Assembly (NCBI GenBank): GCA_023391875.1
Contig: JAEWAB010000003.1
Location: 124,001-188,000 of the forward strand
Length of the DNA stretch: 64,000 bases
Source of the DNA: Bacillota bacterium
GTDB taxonomy: Bacteria > Bacillota > Clostridia > Oscillospirales > Ruminococcaceae
Direction: 5' to 3'
The number at the start of each line of letters is the position of its first letter. Positions within the stretch are counted from its first letter, which is position 1. Positions 43,309-51,504 of this stretch are shown in pieces. A program made the translations under genes and the position numbers. The notes under the pieces are model-generated. The model did not search any database and was not told the DNA's origin. It was given only the letters and a program-made list of their open reading frames with translations.

Positions 43309-44097
43309 ATGTTTGCATCGGAGCGACAACAACAGATTCTAAACCTATTGGAACGGGAGAACAGCGCAACGGTGAATTCACTGAGCAAAAAGCTGTTTGT
43401 CAGCGCGGCAACCATCCGGCGCGATCTGGCGGAGCTCGCGCACGCGGGGCTGATCAGCCGCTCTCACGGGGGCGCCGTTTTAGTGGAGGGCGGCGCGGCG
43501 GAGTCCCCCATCTCTATCCGCGAGCTGCAGCAGACCAAAGAAAAAAGAACCATCGCCGAGCTGGTCATCCCGCTCATCCGGCCCAATTCGGTTTTGTTCA
43601 TGGACTCGAGCACCACAGTGGGCATGGTGGTTCCCCTGCTGTCGCAGCTTAAGGGGCTGACGGTAATCACCAACGGGCTGGGAAACGCCCTGCTACTCTC
43701 CCGCCGAACAGACGCGAAAATCTACATGCCGGAGGGGATGGTGAACCCGCGCTCCACCTCGGTGGTGGGGGGCGGAACCCTTCGCTTCCTCTCGAGGTTT
43801 CAGGCGGATTTGGCGCTCATCTCCTGCAGCGGACTGTCGCTCACCGAGGAGGTGACGGACGCCTCGCCCGAGCAATCGGACGTGAAGCGCATGATGCTGC
43901 AGAACGCGCGCGCGGGGGTGCTTTTATGTGACGCCAGCAAGGTGGGCGAGGTATACATGTGCCGCACCTGCGGTTTTGAGGACCTGCAGACACTGGTTAC
44001 GGACAAGGCTCCCGATTCCGCCTATCTTACGCAAGCGCAGGAGGCCGGGTGCAACGTGCTGTACCCTAAACCCAGCGGCGGAAAGAACCACCTGTGA
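43309..44097 (+). CDS. DeoR-family transcriptional regulator, probable rhamnose-locus repressor
   Basis: A 262-residue regulator. The HTH domain (residues 1-58) reads ERQQQILNLLERENSATVNSLSKKLFVSAATIRRDL, then SRSHGGAVL. The DeoR C-terminal sensor domain (about 75-230) includes LFMDSSTTVGMVVPLL, TVITNGLGNALLLS and LLCDASKVG, which binds phosphorylated sugars in this family. It is transcribed away from rhaB, so rhamnulose-1-phosphate is a plausible effector; that is inference. The ATG at 43309 has GAGGTG 9 nt upstream; the frame extends to 43204, but that is promoter DNA. Confidence 0.92.
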   Translation: MFASERQQQILNLLERENSATVNSLSKKLFVSAATIRRDLAELAHAGLISRSHGGAVLVEGGAAESPISIRELQQTKEKRTIAELVIPLIRPNSVLFMDSSTTVGMVVPLLSQLKGLTVITNGLGNALLLSRRTDAKIYMPEGMVNPRSTSVVGGGTLRFLSRFQADLALISCSGLSLTEEVTDASPEQSDVKRMMLQNARAGVLLCDASKVGEVYMCRTCGFEDLQTLVTDKAPDSAYLTQAQEAGCNVLYPKPSGGKNHL

Positions 44098-44190
44098 CAT
44101 ATAGAAATTTAAATATTACTTATTGTTGCCTTTTTCACACGGGTTCTTTCACAAAAATTTCAGGTTTTAATGAAACCTGAAAAGTAAAAG

Positions 44191-44232
44191 AACAGATGGT
44201 CAAGCATCGCTTGACCATCTGTTCTTTTTTTG
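44191..44232. terminator. Bidirectional terminator between the DeoR regulator and the DUF362 gene
   Basis: AACAGATGGTCAAG and its complement enclose CATCG and are followed on the plus strand by TTTTTTTG; the minus strand has an A/T-rich exit of CTTTTACTTTTC. A smaller CAGGTTTTAATGAAACCTG hairpin lies at 44161-44179. Confidence 0.8.
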
Positions 44233-44242
44233 TTTTATTTGC

Positions 44243-45751
44243 TTATTTTTGCGCGTTTGCTTTCAAATCCACCTGCAGCTCGGCATAATTCATGTATTGG
44301 TCGTAAACATGAAGGCTTATACCGTCTGCTGGCGCTTCGGCGCCCAAACCGTCAACCGTGACGGTGAAAGCCGAAGAATTCGCGGGCGTGCAGGTGCCCA
44401 GATACTCCCCGCCCTTGTAGACCTCAACCTTGCGCGCCTTGCCGTCACCCGTAATGTCAACCGTCAACACGCCGTTTGAGAGCTGCGCGTTCTTCACCTG
44501 AACGGACGGCGCTTTCAGGTCGGTAAACTTCCCCTCGGGCGCGGTACCTTTAAAGTCTTTGCGAACCTCGTCCACCCGTTTGCCCACCACATGTATTTTA
44601 GAAACATCGCTGTTGCCCGCCCTGCTTTCCGCCAGATGCCCAAGGTAGCCGACCGCGGCGGGGTCCCACTCCATGATGAGTGAGGATATGGTATCGACGG
44701 CGACACTGTCTCTGCCCGCCAGAATCAGCCTGGTATTCATCTGGTCCTGCCTGATGTCGGTGGTTCCCGTCGAGTCGTAGGAGGGGGTGGGGCCGTTTTG
44801 TATGCCCTGTAGCCCGTCGATAATGGCGAAGGTCACAGGCCTTGCCGTAAACCAGTCGGCAATCCACTGGTCAAGCTTGGTTTTGTCGTGGTCGAGCACG
44901 TTGTACCGCAGGTTATTGCTCGCGCTGGTGCCGTAGATATTGGCCGGTGTCGCCCCGATGCCCACATTCTTGATAGCACCCGACACCACCTCTGTCCAGT
45001 GGGTTTTGAGCACCGGCAGGCTGATGAGCACATCCGCCTCGTAATAGCGCTTGTTCATGTATACGAAGTCGTTGCCTTCAAGCCTCGGGTCCTTTACCGG
45101 TACCTTGATAAGCTGCGATGAATCATAATCCCTCCACGGTCCGCTGTCATCCTCTATCGCGATAAACTCGTCGACGCCGGGGATATACTCGGGCGTGTAA
45201 TTGAGCTGCTTCATGCAGTCCTCGGTATCAAAGGACGAGCCTTCCATCACATATACCTTGCCGCTTGGGTTAAGCTGCCTCACCAGCTCGACAACAGCCC
45301 TTGTAACCCTGTAATCGGTGGTGGTGCCGTTTACCTCGGGGTTTAATGGCTTGCCGTTGCTCCCCGGCAGCGTGTAGTCGATGGGGGTTACCAGATTGGG
45401 CTTGATAACCACCGTCATGCCGTCCGAAAGGATATCTTGGAGGCCGCCCGCCTGTTCGACGGCGCTTTGCACCATCTCTTTGATGTCGTTATACGCTAAA
45501 TCCTCCGCCTTGGCCTTGGCCGACTGTACGATGCTCACCACCGACTGGTCTTGTGACAGCGTGGTTTGTTGGTTATCCGAGCTTATGACTGTACCCGCGC
45601 TAGAACTTACCGCGGGTGCTATGCTGGAACTCTGCTTATAGACCGGTTTAAAACTAATAAGCTGCAGCGAGAAGATAACAGTAGCCGCTAAAATAAGGCA
45701 TAACATGACGCACAGCGCGATAAGCCGCAGCATTTTCTTCTCCGGTTTCAT
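44243..45751 (-). CDS. DUF362 domain protein with N-terminal anchor
   Basis: A 502-residue protein of unknown function. An N-terminal hydrophobic segment (about residues 9-31, LIALCVMLCLILAATVIFSL) should anchor it outside the membrane. The DUF362 domain (about 85-390) has VVIKPNLVTPIDY, VMEGSSF, SLPVLKTHWTEVVSGAIKNVGIG and IIDGLQGIQNGP. A C-terminal beta region (about 405-500) looks like an Ig-type fold. No ferredoxin-type Cys cluster is present, unlike many DUF362 proteins. ATG 45751, SD GGAGGT; it lies 28 bp after the permease gene, so the two probably act together. Confidence 0.85.
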   Translation of the reverse strand: MKPEKKMLRLIALCVMLCLILAATVIFSLQLISFKPVYKQSSSIAPAVSSSAGTVISSDNQQTTLSQDQSVVSIVQSAKAKAEDLAYNDIKEMVQSAVEQAGGLQDILSDGMTVVIKPNLVTPIDYTLPGSNGKPLNPEVNGTTTDYRVTRAVVELVRQLNPSGKVYVMEGSSFDTEDCMKQLNYTPEYIPGVDEFIAIEDDSGPWRDYDSSQLIKVPVKDPRLEGNDFVYMNKRYYEADVLISLPVLKTHWTEVVSGAIKNVGIGATPANIYGTSASNNLRYNVLDHDKTKLDQWIADWFTARPVTFAIIDGLQGIQNGPTPSYDSTGTTDIRQDQMNTRLILAGRDSVAVDTISSLIMEWDPAAVGYLGHLAESRAGNSDVSKIHVVGKRVDEVRKDFKGTAPEGKFTDLKAPSVQVKNAQLSNGVLTVDITGDGKARKVEVYKGGEYLGTCTPANSSAFTVTVDGLGAEAPADGISLHVYDQYMNYAELQVDLKANAQK

Positions 45752-45779
45752 ATGTGAGCTACCTCCAATATAATTGATG

Positions 45780-46682
45780 TTAACGATAGATGACACCGAT
45801 AAGCAGCGAGAAAGCGATGACAAGCACCACGTAAAGGACGATGACCACCGGCCGCAGGATAACCGCCAACGCCATCAGCGGTGTTACCCGTGTGGCGGGG
45901 CCGACAAACAGAAACGCCAGCGCCTCGCCCTTGCTCATGCCCTGCGCAATAAACGCACGCACCACGGGGATTACCCCGCCGCCGCAGGCGTAAAGAGGCA
46001 CCCCCAGCAGCGCCGAAACAAGCAGTGAAACAAAGCCATTGCCTTGAAAAACCGCCGTAAGCCACTCTTTGGGCACCAAAACATCGATTACCGCACCTAT
46101 CAGAACGCCGATGACTATGTAAAAACCTACGAACGTTAAACCATCAAAGATATTTTTGAGAAATTTCTTCAGCACGAATTTCTTCTTCCCCCGGCTGAGT
46201 ATCTCCTGCTCGGCGCTATCCGCTATAACGGCCGAGGCATTGATAAGCAGCGATTGAGGCACGCGGTAAAGGCATAAACCAAGCAGCATGCCGAAAACCA
46301 GCACCGCCGCAACCCGCGCCAGCGCCATCTCGGGGCCTAAGCCGCCCCAGGTGTAGATAAACAGCTGAGGGTTCATCATCGCCGACACCGACAAAAAGGT
46401 AATCAGCGGGGCAATATGTACCTTGGCTTTAAAAAGCTGCAGCATCACCGGCACCGTGCCGTAGGTGCACAGCGGCGACAGCATGCCCAGCACCGCCGCC
46501 ACGAGTATCGCGACAAACGGCGACCTGTTGACGCCCTTGTAGATGAGCTTTGTCCACGAGGTGAGCTTGAGCGCTTCGCCGACAATCACGCCGAAGACAA
46601 TATAGGGCGCAAGCCCAAGCAAGGATACGCCGGCATTGTATAAAATAAAGATGACATACTCCAGCGGGTGATAGGTATACAT
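45780..46682 (-). CDS. YraQ/ArsP-type permease (PF03773)
   Basis: A 300-residue membrane protein with about eight segments. Two conserved blocks are visible: the first half has GMLSPLCTYGTVPVMLQL (about 65) followed by LSVSAMMNPQLFIYTWGGLG, and the second PLYACGGGVIPVVRAFIAQGMSKGEALAFLFVGPATRVTPL (about 228-268). The paired CxxGxxP-like elements, each with one Cys, match this family, some members of which export organoarsenicals while most are uncharacterised. It is the first gene of a pair with the DUF362 protein. The substrate is unknown. The ATG at 46682 gives YTYHPLEYV as N-terminus. Confidence 0.85.
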   Translation of the reverse strand: MYTYHPLEYVIFILYNAGVSLLGLAPYIVFGVIVGEALKLTSWTKLIYKGVNRSPFVAILVAAVLGMLSPLCTYGTVPVMLQLFKAKVHIAPLITFLSVSAMMNPQLFIYTWGGLGPEMALARVAAVLVFGMLLGLCLYRVPQSLLINASAVIADSAEQEILSRGKKKFVLKKFLKNIFDGLTFVGFYIVIGVLIGAVIDVLVPKEWLTAVFQGNGFVSLLVSALLGVPLYACGGGVIPVVRAFIAQGMSKGEALAFLFVGPATRVTPLMALAVILRPVVIVLYVVLVIAFSLLIGVIYR

Positions 46683-46778
46683 CGTTATCCCTGCACTTTT
46701 TATCCTTAATATTCTGTAATTTTTATATTATAGCATAATTTTACTGACGGCAATAGGGCTTAGGCGAAAAGTTTTCGT

Positions 46779-46806
46779 TTGACATTTCCCCCGCCCATGC
46801 TATAAT
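46779..46806 (+). promoter_or_regulatory. Sigma-A promoter of the thiamine operon
   Basis: TTGACA (46779-46784), a 16 bp spacer and TATAAT (46801-46806), with transcription expected about 46813, immediately before the first TPP aptamer. Confidence 0.88.
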
Positions 46807-46816
46807 GATAAAGAAC

Positions 46817-46925
46817 TGGGGGGACTCAGATTATCAACACACGGTGAACCACCTGTTGATAGGAGAGTTGAGAAGGTAAAACCTGACCCTTTGAACCTGG
46901 CGGTTAACACCGGCGTAGGGAACGT
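46817..46925 (+). ncRNA. TPP riboswitch 1
   Basis: A THI-box aptamer: GGGGGGACTC at the 5' side, GTTGAGAAGG, the hallmark CTGACCCTTTGAACCT (about 46884), and CACCGGCGTAGGGAA at the 3' end. It has a longer P3 arm (TATCAACA...TGTTGATA) than aptamer 2. Its own terminator follows at 46939. Confidence 0.95.
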
Positions 46926-46938
46926 GAGCTTGATGGAT

Positions 46939-46970
46939 AAGCGTTCACCTGCTATGGGTGAACGCTTTTG
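46939..46970 (+). terminator. Terminator of TPP riboswitch 1
   Basis: AAGCGTTCACC/GGTGAACGCTT with a TGCTAT loop, then TTGTTTT. It lies 14 bp after aptamer 1. Confidence 0.85.
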
Positions 46971-46989
46971 TTTTACAATTAAATAATTG

Positions 46990-47085
46990 CGGGGGGACTC
47001 AAATGATCAACAGGCGGTTGATAGGAGAGTTGAGAAGGCAAAACCTGACCCTTTGAACCTGTCAGTTAACGCTGTTGTAGGGAAG
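46990..47085 (+). ncRNA. TPP riboswitch 2
   Basis: A second complete THI-box: GGGGGGACTC, GTTGAGAAGG, CTGACCCTTTGAACCT and GCTGTTGTAGGGAA. P3 is shorter. It repeats much of aptamer 1 but differs in the 3' region. Its terminator follows at 47105. Confidence 0.95.
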
Positions 47086-47104
47086 CAAACACAGAATACC
47101 TGTA

Positions 47105-47131
47105 TGCTCACCTTTACGGTGGGCATTTTTT
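47105..47131 (+). terminator. Terminator of TPP riboswitch 2
   Basis: TGCTCACC/GGTGGGCA with a TTTAC loop and a following TTTTTATT, about 30 bp ahead of thiD. Confidence 0.85.
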
Positions 47132-47161
47132 ATTGCAAAAGGAAGGAGTCTTAAAGCCATT

Positions 47162-47974
47162 ATGAAGCATGTGTTAACCATTGCGGGCTCGGATTGTAGC
47201 GGCGGCGCCGGTATTCAGGCCGACATTAAAACCTTCTCCGCGCACGGTGCCTACGGCATGAGCGTGATCGTCTCGGTGGTTGCCGAAAATACCAGCCGCG
47301 TGCTCTCGATTCAGGACATCGCGCCCCAAATCATCGCCGACCAAATCGATGCGGTTTTTGAGGATATACGGGTGGACGGTGTTAAGGTGGGGATGCTCTC
47401 GGGCGTCGAGCAGATGCGCACCGTCGCGCAGAAGCTTAGACAATATTCCCCCAAAAACGTGGTGATCGACCCCGTGATGGTCGCCAAGGGCGGCTGCGCA
47501 CTGATGAAGCCCGAGGCGCTTGAAACGCTCAAAGGGGCGATTGTCCCGCAGGCATACCTGCTCACCCCCAATATCCCCGAGGCGGAGGTAATAACCGGCC
47601 GCGCCATACTCACCCTCGACGACATGAAAGAAGCCGCCGCGCAGATTTACCGCATGGGTGCCCAAAATGTACTGATCAAGGGCGGGCATCTGGAGGGGGA
47701 CGCGGCCGACATCCTGTTCGACGGCAAGGAATATTACACCTTCACGGGCAGGCGCATCGCAACCATTCATACCCACGGGACGGGGTGTACTCTGTCCTCG
47801 GCTATCACCGCAAACCTTGCAAACGGCATGAATCTGCCGCAGGCGGTAGAGGCGGCTAAAGCGTATGTCACCACCGCCATCGAGCACGCCCTGCCTATCG
47901 GCAAGGGGCACGGCCCAACCAACCACTTCTATACTTTATATAAAAACGGAGGATTAATCAGTGAAAACGTTTAA
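47162..47974 (+). CDS. thiD: Hydroxymethylpyrimidine/phosphomethylpyrimidine kinase
   Basis: A 270-residue ribokinase-fold enzyme that phosphorylates HMP and HMP-P to HMP-PP for thiamine synthesis. It begins HVLTIAGSDCSGGAGIQADIKTF; DPVMVAKGG (about 101), TPNIPEAEVITG (about 138) and the anion-hole THGTGCTLSSAI (about 204) with the catalytic Asp/Cys region follow. The AAGGAAGGAG SD is rather far (about 10 nt) from the ATG. It is first in thiD-thiC-thiM-thiE-HAD and overlaps thiC by 14 nt. Control is by the two TPP riboswitches. Confidence 0.96.
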   Translation: MKHVLTIAGSDCSGGAGIQADIKTFSAHGAYGMSVIVSVVAENTSRVLSIQDIAPQIIADQIDAVFEDIRVDGVKVGMLSGVEQMRTVAQKLRQYSPKNVVIDPVMVAKGGCALMKPEALETLKGAIVPQAYLLTPNIPEAEVITGRAILTLDDMKEAAAQIYRMGAQNVLIKGGHLEGDAADILFDGKEYYTFTGRRIATIHTHGTGCTLSSAITANLANGMNLPQAVEAAKAYVTTAIEHALPIGKGHGPTNHFYTLYKNGGLISENV

Positions 47975-49274
47975 AACACAGATGCAGGCCGCGAAGGCCG
48001 ATATTTTGACCAAAGAGATGGAGATTGTAGCCCGCAAGGAGCAGATGGAGCCGCACAAGCTGCTCCCGCTGGTGGCATGCGGGCAGGTGGCTATCCCCGC
48101 CAACGTCAACCACACCGCCCTTTCGGCGGAGGGCATCGGCACGGGGCTAAAGACCAAGATCAATGTAAACCTGGGTATCTCGGGCGACTGCAAGGATTAC
48201 ACGGTAGAGATGCAGAAGGTAAAGCTCGCGCTAAACTTCGGCGCCGAGGCGATTATGGATTTGAGCAACTACGGCAAAACCAATACCTTCCGCAAAGAGC
48301 TTATCGCGATGTCGCCCGCGATGATCGGCACGGTGCCGATGTACGACGCCATCGGCTACCTTGAAAAAGACCTGATGGAGATCTCCGCGCAGGACTTTCT
48401 AAAGGTGGTGGAGGCGCATGCCCGCGAAGGGGTAGACTTTATGACCATCCACGCGGGGATTAACCGCCGCGCGGTGGAGGCGTTTAGGCGCGAGGGGCGC
48501 AAGATGAACATCGTTTCGCGCGGCGGCTCGCTGCTGTTTGCGTGGATGGAGATGACGGGCAACGAAAACCCGTTCTTTGAGTACTATGATGACGTGCTGG
48601 ATATCCTGCGGGAGTACGACGTAACCATCAGCCTTGGGGACGCGTTGCGCCCCGGCTGCCTTGCCGACAGCAGCGACGCCGCGCAGATCGGCGAGCTGAT
48701 CGAGCTTGGCAACCTCACCAAGCGCGCGTGGAGCCGCGACGTGCAGGTGATGGTGGAAGGCCCCGGGCATATGGCGATGAACGAGATTGCCGCGAACATG
48801 GTGCTGCAAAAGCGCCTCTGCCATAACGCCCCCTTCTATGTGCTCGGCCCGCTCGTAACCGACATCGCCCCTGGGTACGACCATATCACCTCCGCCATCG
48901 GCGGGGCGATAGCTGCCGCGAGCGGCGCCGACTTTTTGTGCTATGTCACCCCCGCCGAGCACCTGCGCCTGCCCGATTTGGACGACGTAAAGGAAGGGAT
49001 TGTGGCAAGCAAAATCGCCGCCCATGCCGCCGATATCGCCAAGGGCATCCCTCACGCGCGGGATATCGACGATAGGATGGCGGATGCGCGCCACAGAATC
49101 GACTGGGACGAGATGTTCTCGCTTGCCATCGACGGCGAGAAGGCGCGCAGATACTTCGAGAGCACTCCTCCGGCGGATCTGCACACCTGCTCGATGTGCG
49201 GCAAGATGTGCGCGGTGAGAACCACCAATCTCATCCTCGAAGGCAAAAAGGTAGAATTCTGCAGTGAGAAATAA
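47961..49274 (+). CDS. thiC: Phosphomethylpyrimidine synthase
   Basis: A 437-residue radical-SAM enzyme that rearranges aminoimidazole ribotide to HMP-P. The body shows NVNLGISGDCKDY, AIMDLSNYG, FMTIHAGINRRAVEAF, MVEGPGHMAMNEI, FYVLGPLVTDIAPGYDHITSAIGGA and, at the C-terminus, the unusual cluster CSMCGKMCAVR (CxxCx4C-type) that holds the 4Fe-4S centre. It is the short ThiC form lacking the long N-terminal domain of proteobacterial enzymes. GTG start at 47961 with GGAGG 7 nt upstream, overlapping thiD. The enzyme needs anaerobic or reducing conditions, fitting the host. Confidence 0.97.
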   Translation: MKTFKTQMQAAKADILTKEMEIVARKEQMEPHKLLPLVACGQVAIPANVNHTALSAEGIGTGLKTKINVNLGISGDCKDYTVEMQKVKLALNFGAEAIMDLSNYGKTNTFRKELIAMSPAMIGTVPMYDAIGYLEKDLMEISAQDFLKVVEAHAREGVDFMTIHAGINRRAVEAFRREGRKMNIVSRGGSLLFAWMEMTGNENPFFEYYDDVLDILREYDVTISLGDALRPGCLADSSDAAQIGELIELGNLTKRAWSRDVQVMVEGPGHMAMNEIAANMVLQKRLCHNAPFYVLGPLVTDIAPGYDHITSAIGGAIAAASGADFLCYVTPAEHLRLPDLDDVKEGIVASKIAAHAADIAKGIPHARDIDDRMADARHRIDWDEMFSLAIDGEKARRYFESTPPADLHTCSMCGKMCAVRTTNLILEGKKVEFCSEK

Positions 49275-49293
49275 GAGACAGGAAGGGTATAAA

Positions 49294-50112
49294 ATGATGA
49301 ATCAGATTACTAATGATGTTATAAAGGCCATTACGGCTGTAAGGAGCAAGGCCCCGCTTGTGCACAACATCACCAACTATGTTACCGTAAACGACTGCGC
49401 CAACGCGGTGCTGGCCATCGGCGCCTCCCCCATTATGGCGGATGATATCCTAGAGGCGGCGGACATCACCGCCATCTCATCGGCACTTGTTATCAACATC
49501 GGCACGCTCAACCAGCGCACGATTGCCTCGATGGTTGCCGCGGGCAAAAGGGCGAACGAGCTGGGCATCCCCGTTGTGCTCGACCCGGTGGGTGCGGGTG
49601 CCTCCGCCCTGCGCAACGACACGGTAAAAACGCTGCTGGAGCAGGTGCGGATGAGCATCATTCGCGGCAATATCTCGGAAGTTGGCTTCCTCGCGGGGCT
49701 TCAGGTTTCCACCAAAGGGGTGGACGCGGCCGAGAGCGATGCGGGCAACGACGCCGTGGCAGTCGCCAAGGTGGTAGCGGCGCGCTTTCACTGCGTGGCT
49801 GCCATCACCGGCGCAATCGATGTTATCTCCGACGGTACGCGGGTGGTGAAGATACATAACGGCCACCCCATGCTTTCTAAGGTAACAGGTACCGGCTGCA
49901 TGACCACGGCACTGGTGGGCAGCTTTGCGGGTGCCGCCGACCCCTTTACCGCCGCGGTGGGCGGTATCGCCTCGATGGGCATTGCGGGCGAGCTTGCTTA
50001 TGAACAGGCGGGGCGGCTTGGTACGGGCAGCTTTCACATCGGCATCATCGACGCGCTCAGCAGGCTGGACGCAGAGCTTATTGAGGAAAGAGCGAAGCTG
50101 TATGAGGAATAA
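49294..50112 (+). CDS. thiM: Hydroxyethylthiazole kinase
   Basis: A 272-residue ribokinase-like trimeric kinase that salvages the thiazole alcohol THZ. Visible are PLVHNITNYVTVNDCANAVLAIGASPIMADD (about 22-52), VLDPVGAGAS (about 98), IRGNISEVGFLAG (about 124) and SKVTGTGCMTTALVGSF (about 196), which includes the catalytic Cys. The ATG at 49294 (second ATG at 49297) has GGAAGGG upstream. It overlaps thiE by 11 nt. No thiazole synthesis gene (thiG, thiH, thiS, thiF) is in the window, so this operon pairs pyrimidine synthesis with thiazole salvage. Confidence 0.96.
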   Translation: MMNQITNDVIKAITAVRSKAPLVHNITNYVTVNDCANAVLAIGASPIMADDILEAADITAISSALVINIGTLNQRTIASMVAAGKRANELGIPVVLDPVGAGASALRNDTVKTLLEQVRMSIIRGNISEVGFLAGLQVSTKGVDAAESDAGNDAVAVAKVVAARFHCVAAITGAIDVISDGTRVVKIHNGHPMLSKVTGTGCMTTALVGSFAGAADPFTAAVGGIASMGIAGELAYEQAGRLGTGSFHIGIIDALSRLDAELIEERAKLYEE

Positions 50113-50740
50113 GGTTGATTATTCGCTCTACCTGTGCACCGACCGGGAGCTGATGAGCACCGATACCCTTGAAGAAGCCGTGGAACAGGCGATTTTAGGC
50201 GGCTGCACCATCATTCAGCTGAGGGAAAAGACCTGCTCCTCGCGGGAGTTTTACGATACGGCCTGCCATGTTAAGACTATCACCAAGCATTACGGTGTTC
50301 CGCTTATTATCAACGACCGCGTGGATATTGCCCTTGCGGTGGATGCCGACGGCGTGCATGTCGGGCAGAGCGACCTGCCCTGTAACGTTGTGAGAAGGAT
50401 TATCGGCAGCGATAAGATTGTCGGGGTCTCCGCCTCCTCCCTCTCGAAGGCCGTCGAGGCGGTACGGCAGGGGGCGGACTATCTGGGGGTAGGGGCCATG
50501 TACTCCACCCAGACCAAAACCGACACGTCACTGGTGACACCCGACGAGTTGAAGGCTATCCGTGCCGCTGTAACGGTGCCGATTGTGGTTATCGGCGGCA
50601 TCAACAAGCATACCGTCGGGGACTTTAAATGCAGCGGCATCGACGGGCTTGCGGTGGTTTCCGCCGTTATCTCCCAGCCGGATATCCGCGCTGCCGCCGC
50701 CGAGCTGCTGCAACTGTATAAGGAGACCTGCCATGCCTGA
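50102..50740 (+). CDS. thiE: Thiamine phosphate synthase
   Basis: A 212-residue TIM-barrel enzyme that joins HMP-PP and thiazole phosphate. Motifs: YLCTDRELMS, GGCTIIQLREKTCSSREF (about 32), PLIINDRVDIALAVDADGVHVGQSDLP (about 65-90), VGVSASSLSKAVEAVRQGADYLGVGAMYSTQTKTDT and VVIGGINKHTV (about 163). All substrate- and Mg-binding positions expected for ThiE appear present. The ATG at 50102 lies within the thiM end, pointing to coupled translation. The frame continues further upstream inside thiM, but that part is a shadow. Confidence 0.96.
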   Translation: MRNKVDYSLYLCTDRELMSTDTLEEAVEQAILGGCTIIQLREKTCSSREFYDTACHVKTITKHYGVPLIINDRVDIALAVDADGVHVGQSDLPCNVVRRIIGSDKIVGVSASSLSKAVEAVRQGADYLGVGAMYSTQTKTDTSLVTPDELKAIRAAVTVPIVVIGGINKHTVGDFKCSGIDGLAVVSAVISQPDIRAAAAELLQLYKETCHA

Positions 50741-51377
50741 CTTTCGTGGCGCCATCTTTGACCTTGACGGCACGCTGCTCGATTCGATGGGGGTATGGGA
50801 GGAGATTGACATCGCCTTCTTGGCAAAGCGCTCGATTGCGGTGTCGCCCGATTATGTAGAAAAGGTAACCCCTATGGGCTTTTTGCAAGCGGCGGAGTAT
50901 ACCATCGAGCGGTTTCACCTTAACGAGCGCGCGCAGGACATCATCGCCGAGTGGGGGCAGATGTCTGTCGACGCCTACGGCAGCAGGATAACCCTAAAGC
51001 CTTACGCGAAGGAGTATCTCGAGCAGCTGCGGGCAAAAGGGATCAAGCTGGCGGTGGCGACGGCGCTGACCCCGGCACTGTATGAGCCTGCACTTCAAAA
51101 CAACGGCATACTTGAGTATTTCGAGGCCTTTGCGTCGTTAAGTGAGGTAAGCCGCGGCAAGGGCTTCCCCGATATCTATCTGCTGGCGGCTTCGCGCTTA
51201 GGGCTACAGCCGGAGGCGTGCATGGTGTTTGAGGATATCTTAAATGGAATTAACGGTGCCAAGGCGGGCGGCTTTTTAACCTGCGGAGTGTACGACCGCT
51301 ATTCGTCTCAGGATAAGGAAAAAATCGCTGTCTGTGCCGACTGGTATATAATGAGTTTTAAAGAACTGCTCTACTGA
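50733..51377 (+). CDS. HAD-superfamily phosphatase, beta-phosphoglucomutase-like
   Basis: A 214-residue HAD hydrolase. Motif I is FDLDGTLLDSMGVW (nucleophile about 10), motif II the VATALTP region (about 106), Lys in RGKGFPDIYL (about 144) and motif IV FEDILNGINGAKAGGF (about 165-180); a helical cap lies between. It overlaps thiE by 8 nt with AAGGAG upstream and is the last gene of the TPP-controlled operon, so a thiamine-related phosphate ester is a fair guess (no thiL is visible). The substrate is not proven; this subclass is often promiscuous. Confidence 0.85.
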   Translation: MPDFRGAIFDLDGTLLDSMGVWEEIDIAFLAKRSIAVSPDYVEKVTPMGFLQAAEYTIERFHLNERAQDIIAEWGQMSVDAYGSRITLKPYAKEYLEQLRAKGIKLAVATALTPALYEPALQNNGILEYFEAFASLSEVSRGKGFPDIYLLAASRLGLQPEACMVFEDILNGINGAKAGGFLTCGVYDRYSSQDKEKIAVCADWYIMSFKELLY

Positions 51378-51393
51378 ATCATCGTATAGTAAA

Positions 51394-51425
51394 ACCATCG
51401 CCCCCAGCGGGCGGTGGTTTTATTT
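51394..51425 (+). terminator. Terminator of the thiamine operon
   Basis: AACCATCGCCC/GGGCGGTGGTT with a short loop, then TTATTTT, shortly after the HAD gene stop. Confidence 0.8.
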
Positions 51426-51504
51426 TCCACGGAATAATGTCGCCATACCTGCCGACCATAGTAAAAAGCTGTATAGGCTAAATAAAAGGAAGGGGATTAA
51501 AACC

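Noticed and set aside
48399..49184. 261-codon minus-strand frame opposite thiC (and a similar one opposite thiD at 47174-47926)
   Set aside because: Shadows of well-identified genes, with compositions rich in His/Arg/Gly and no family resemblance.
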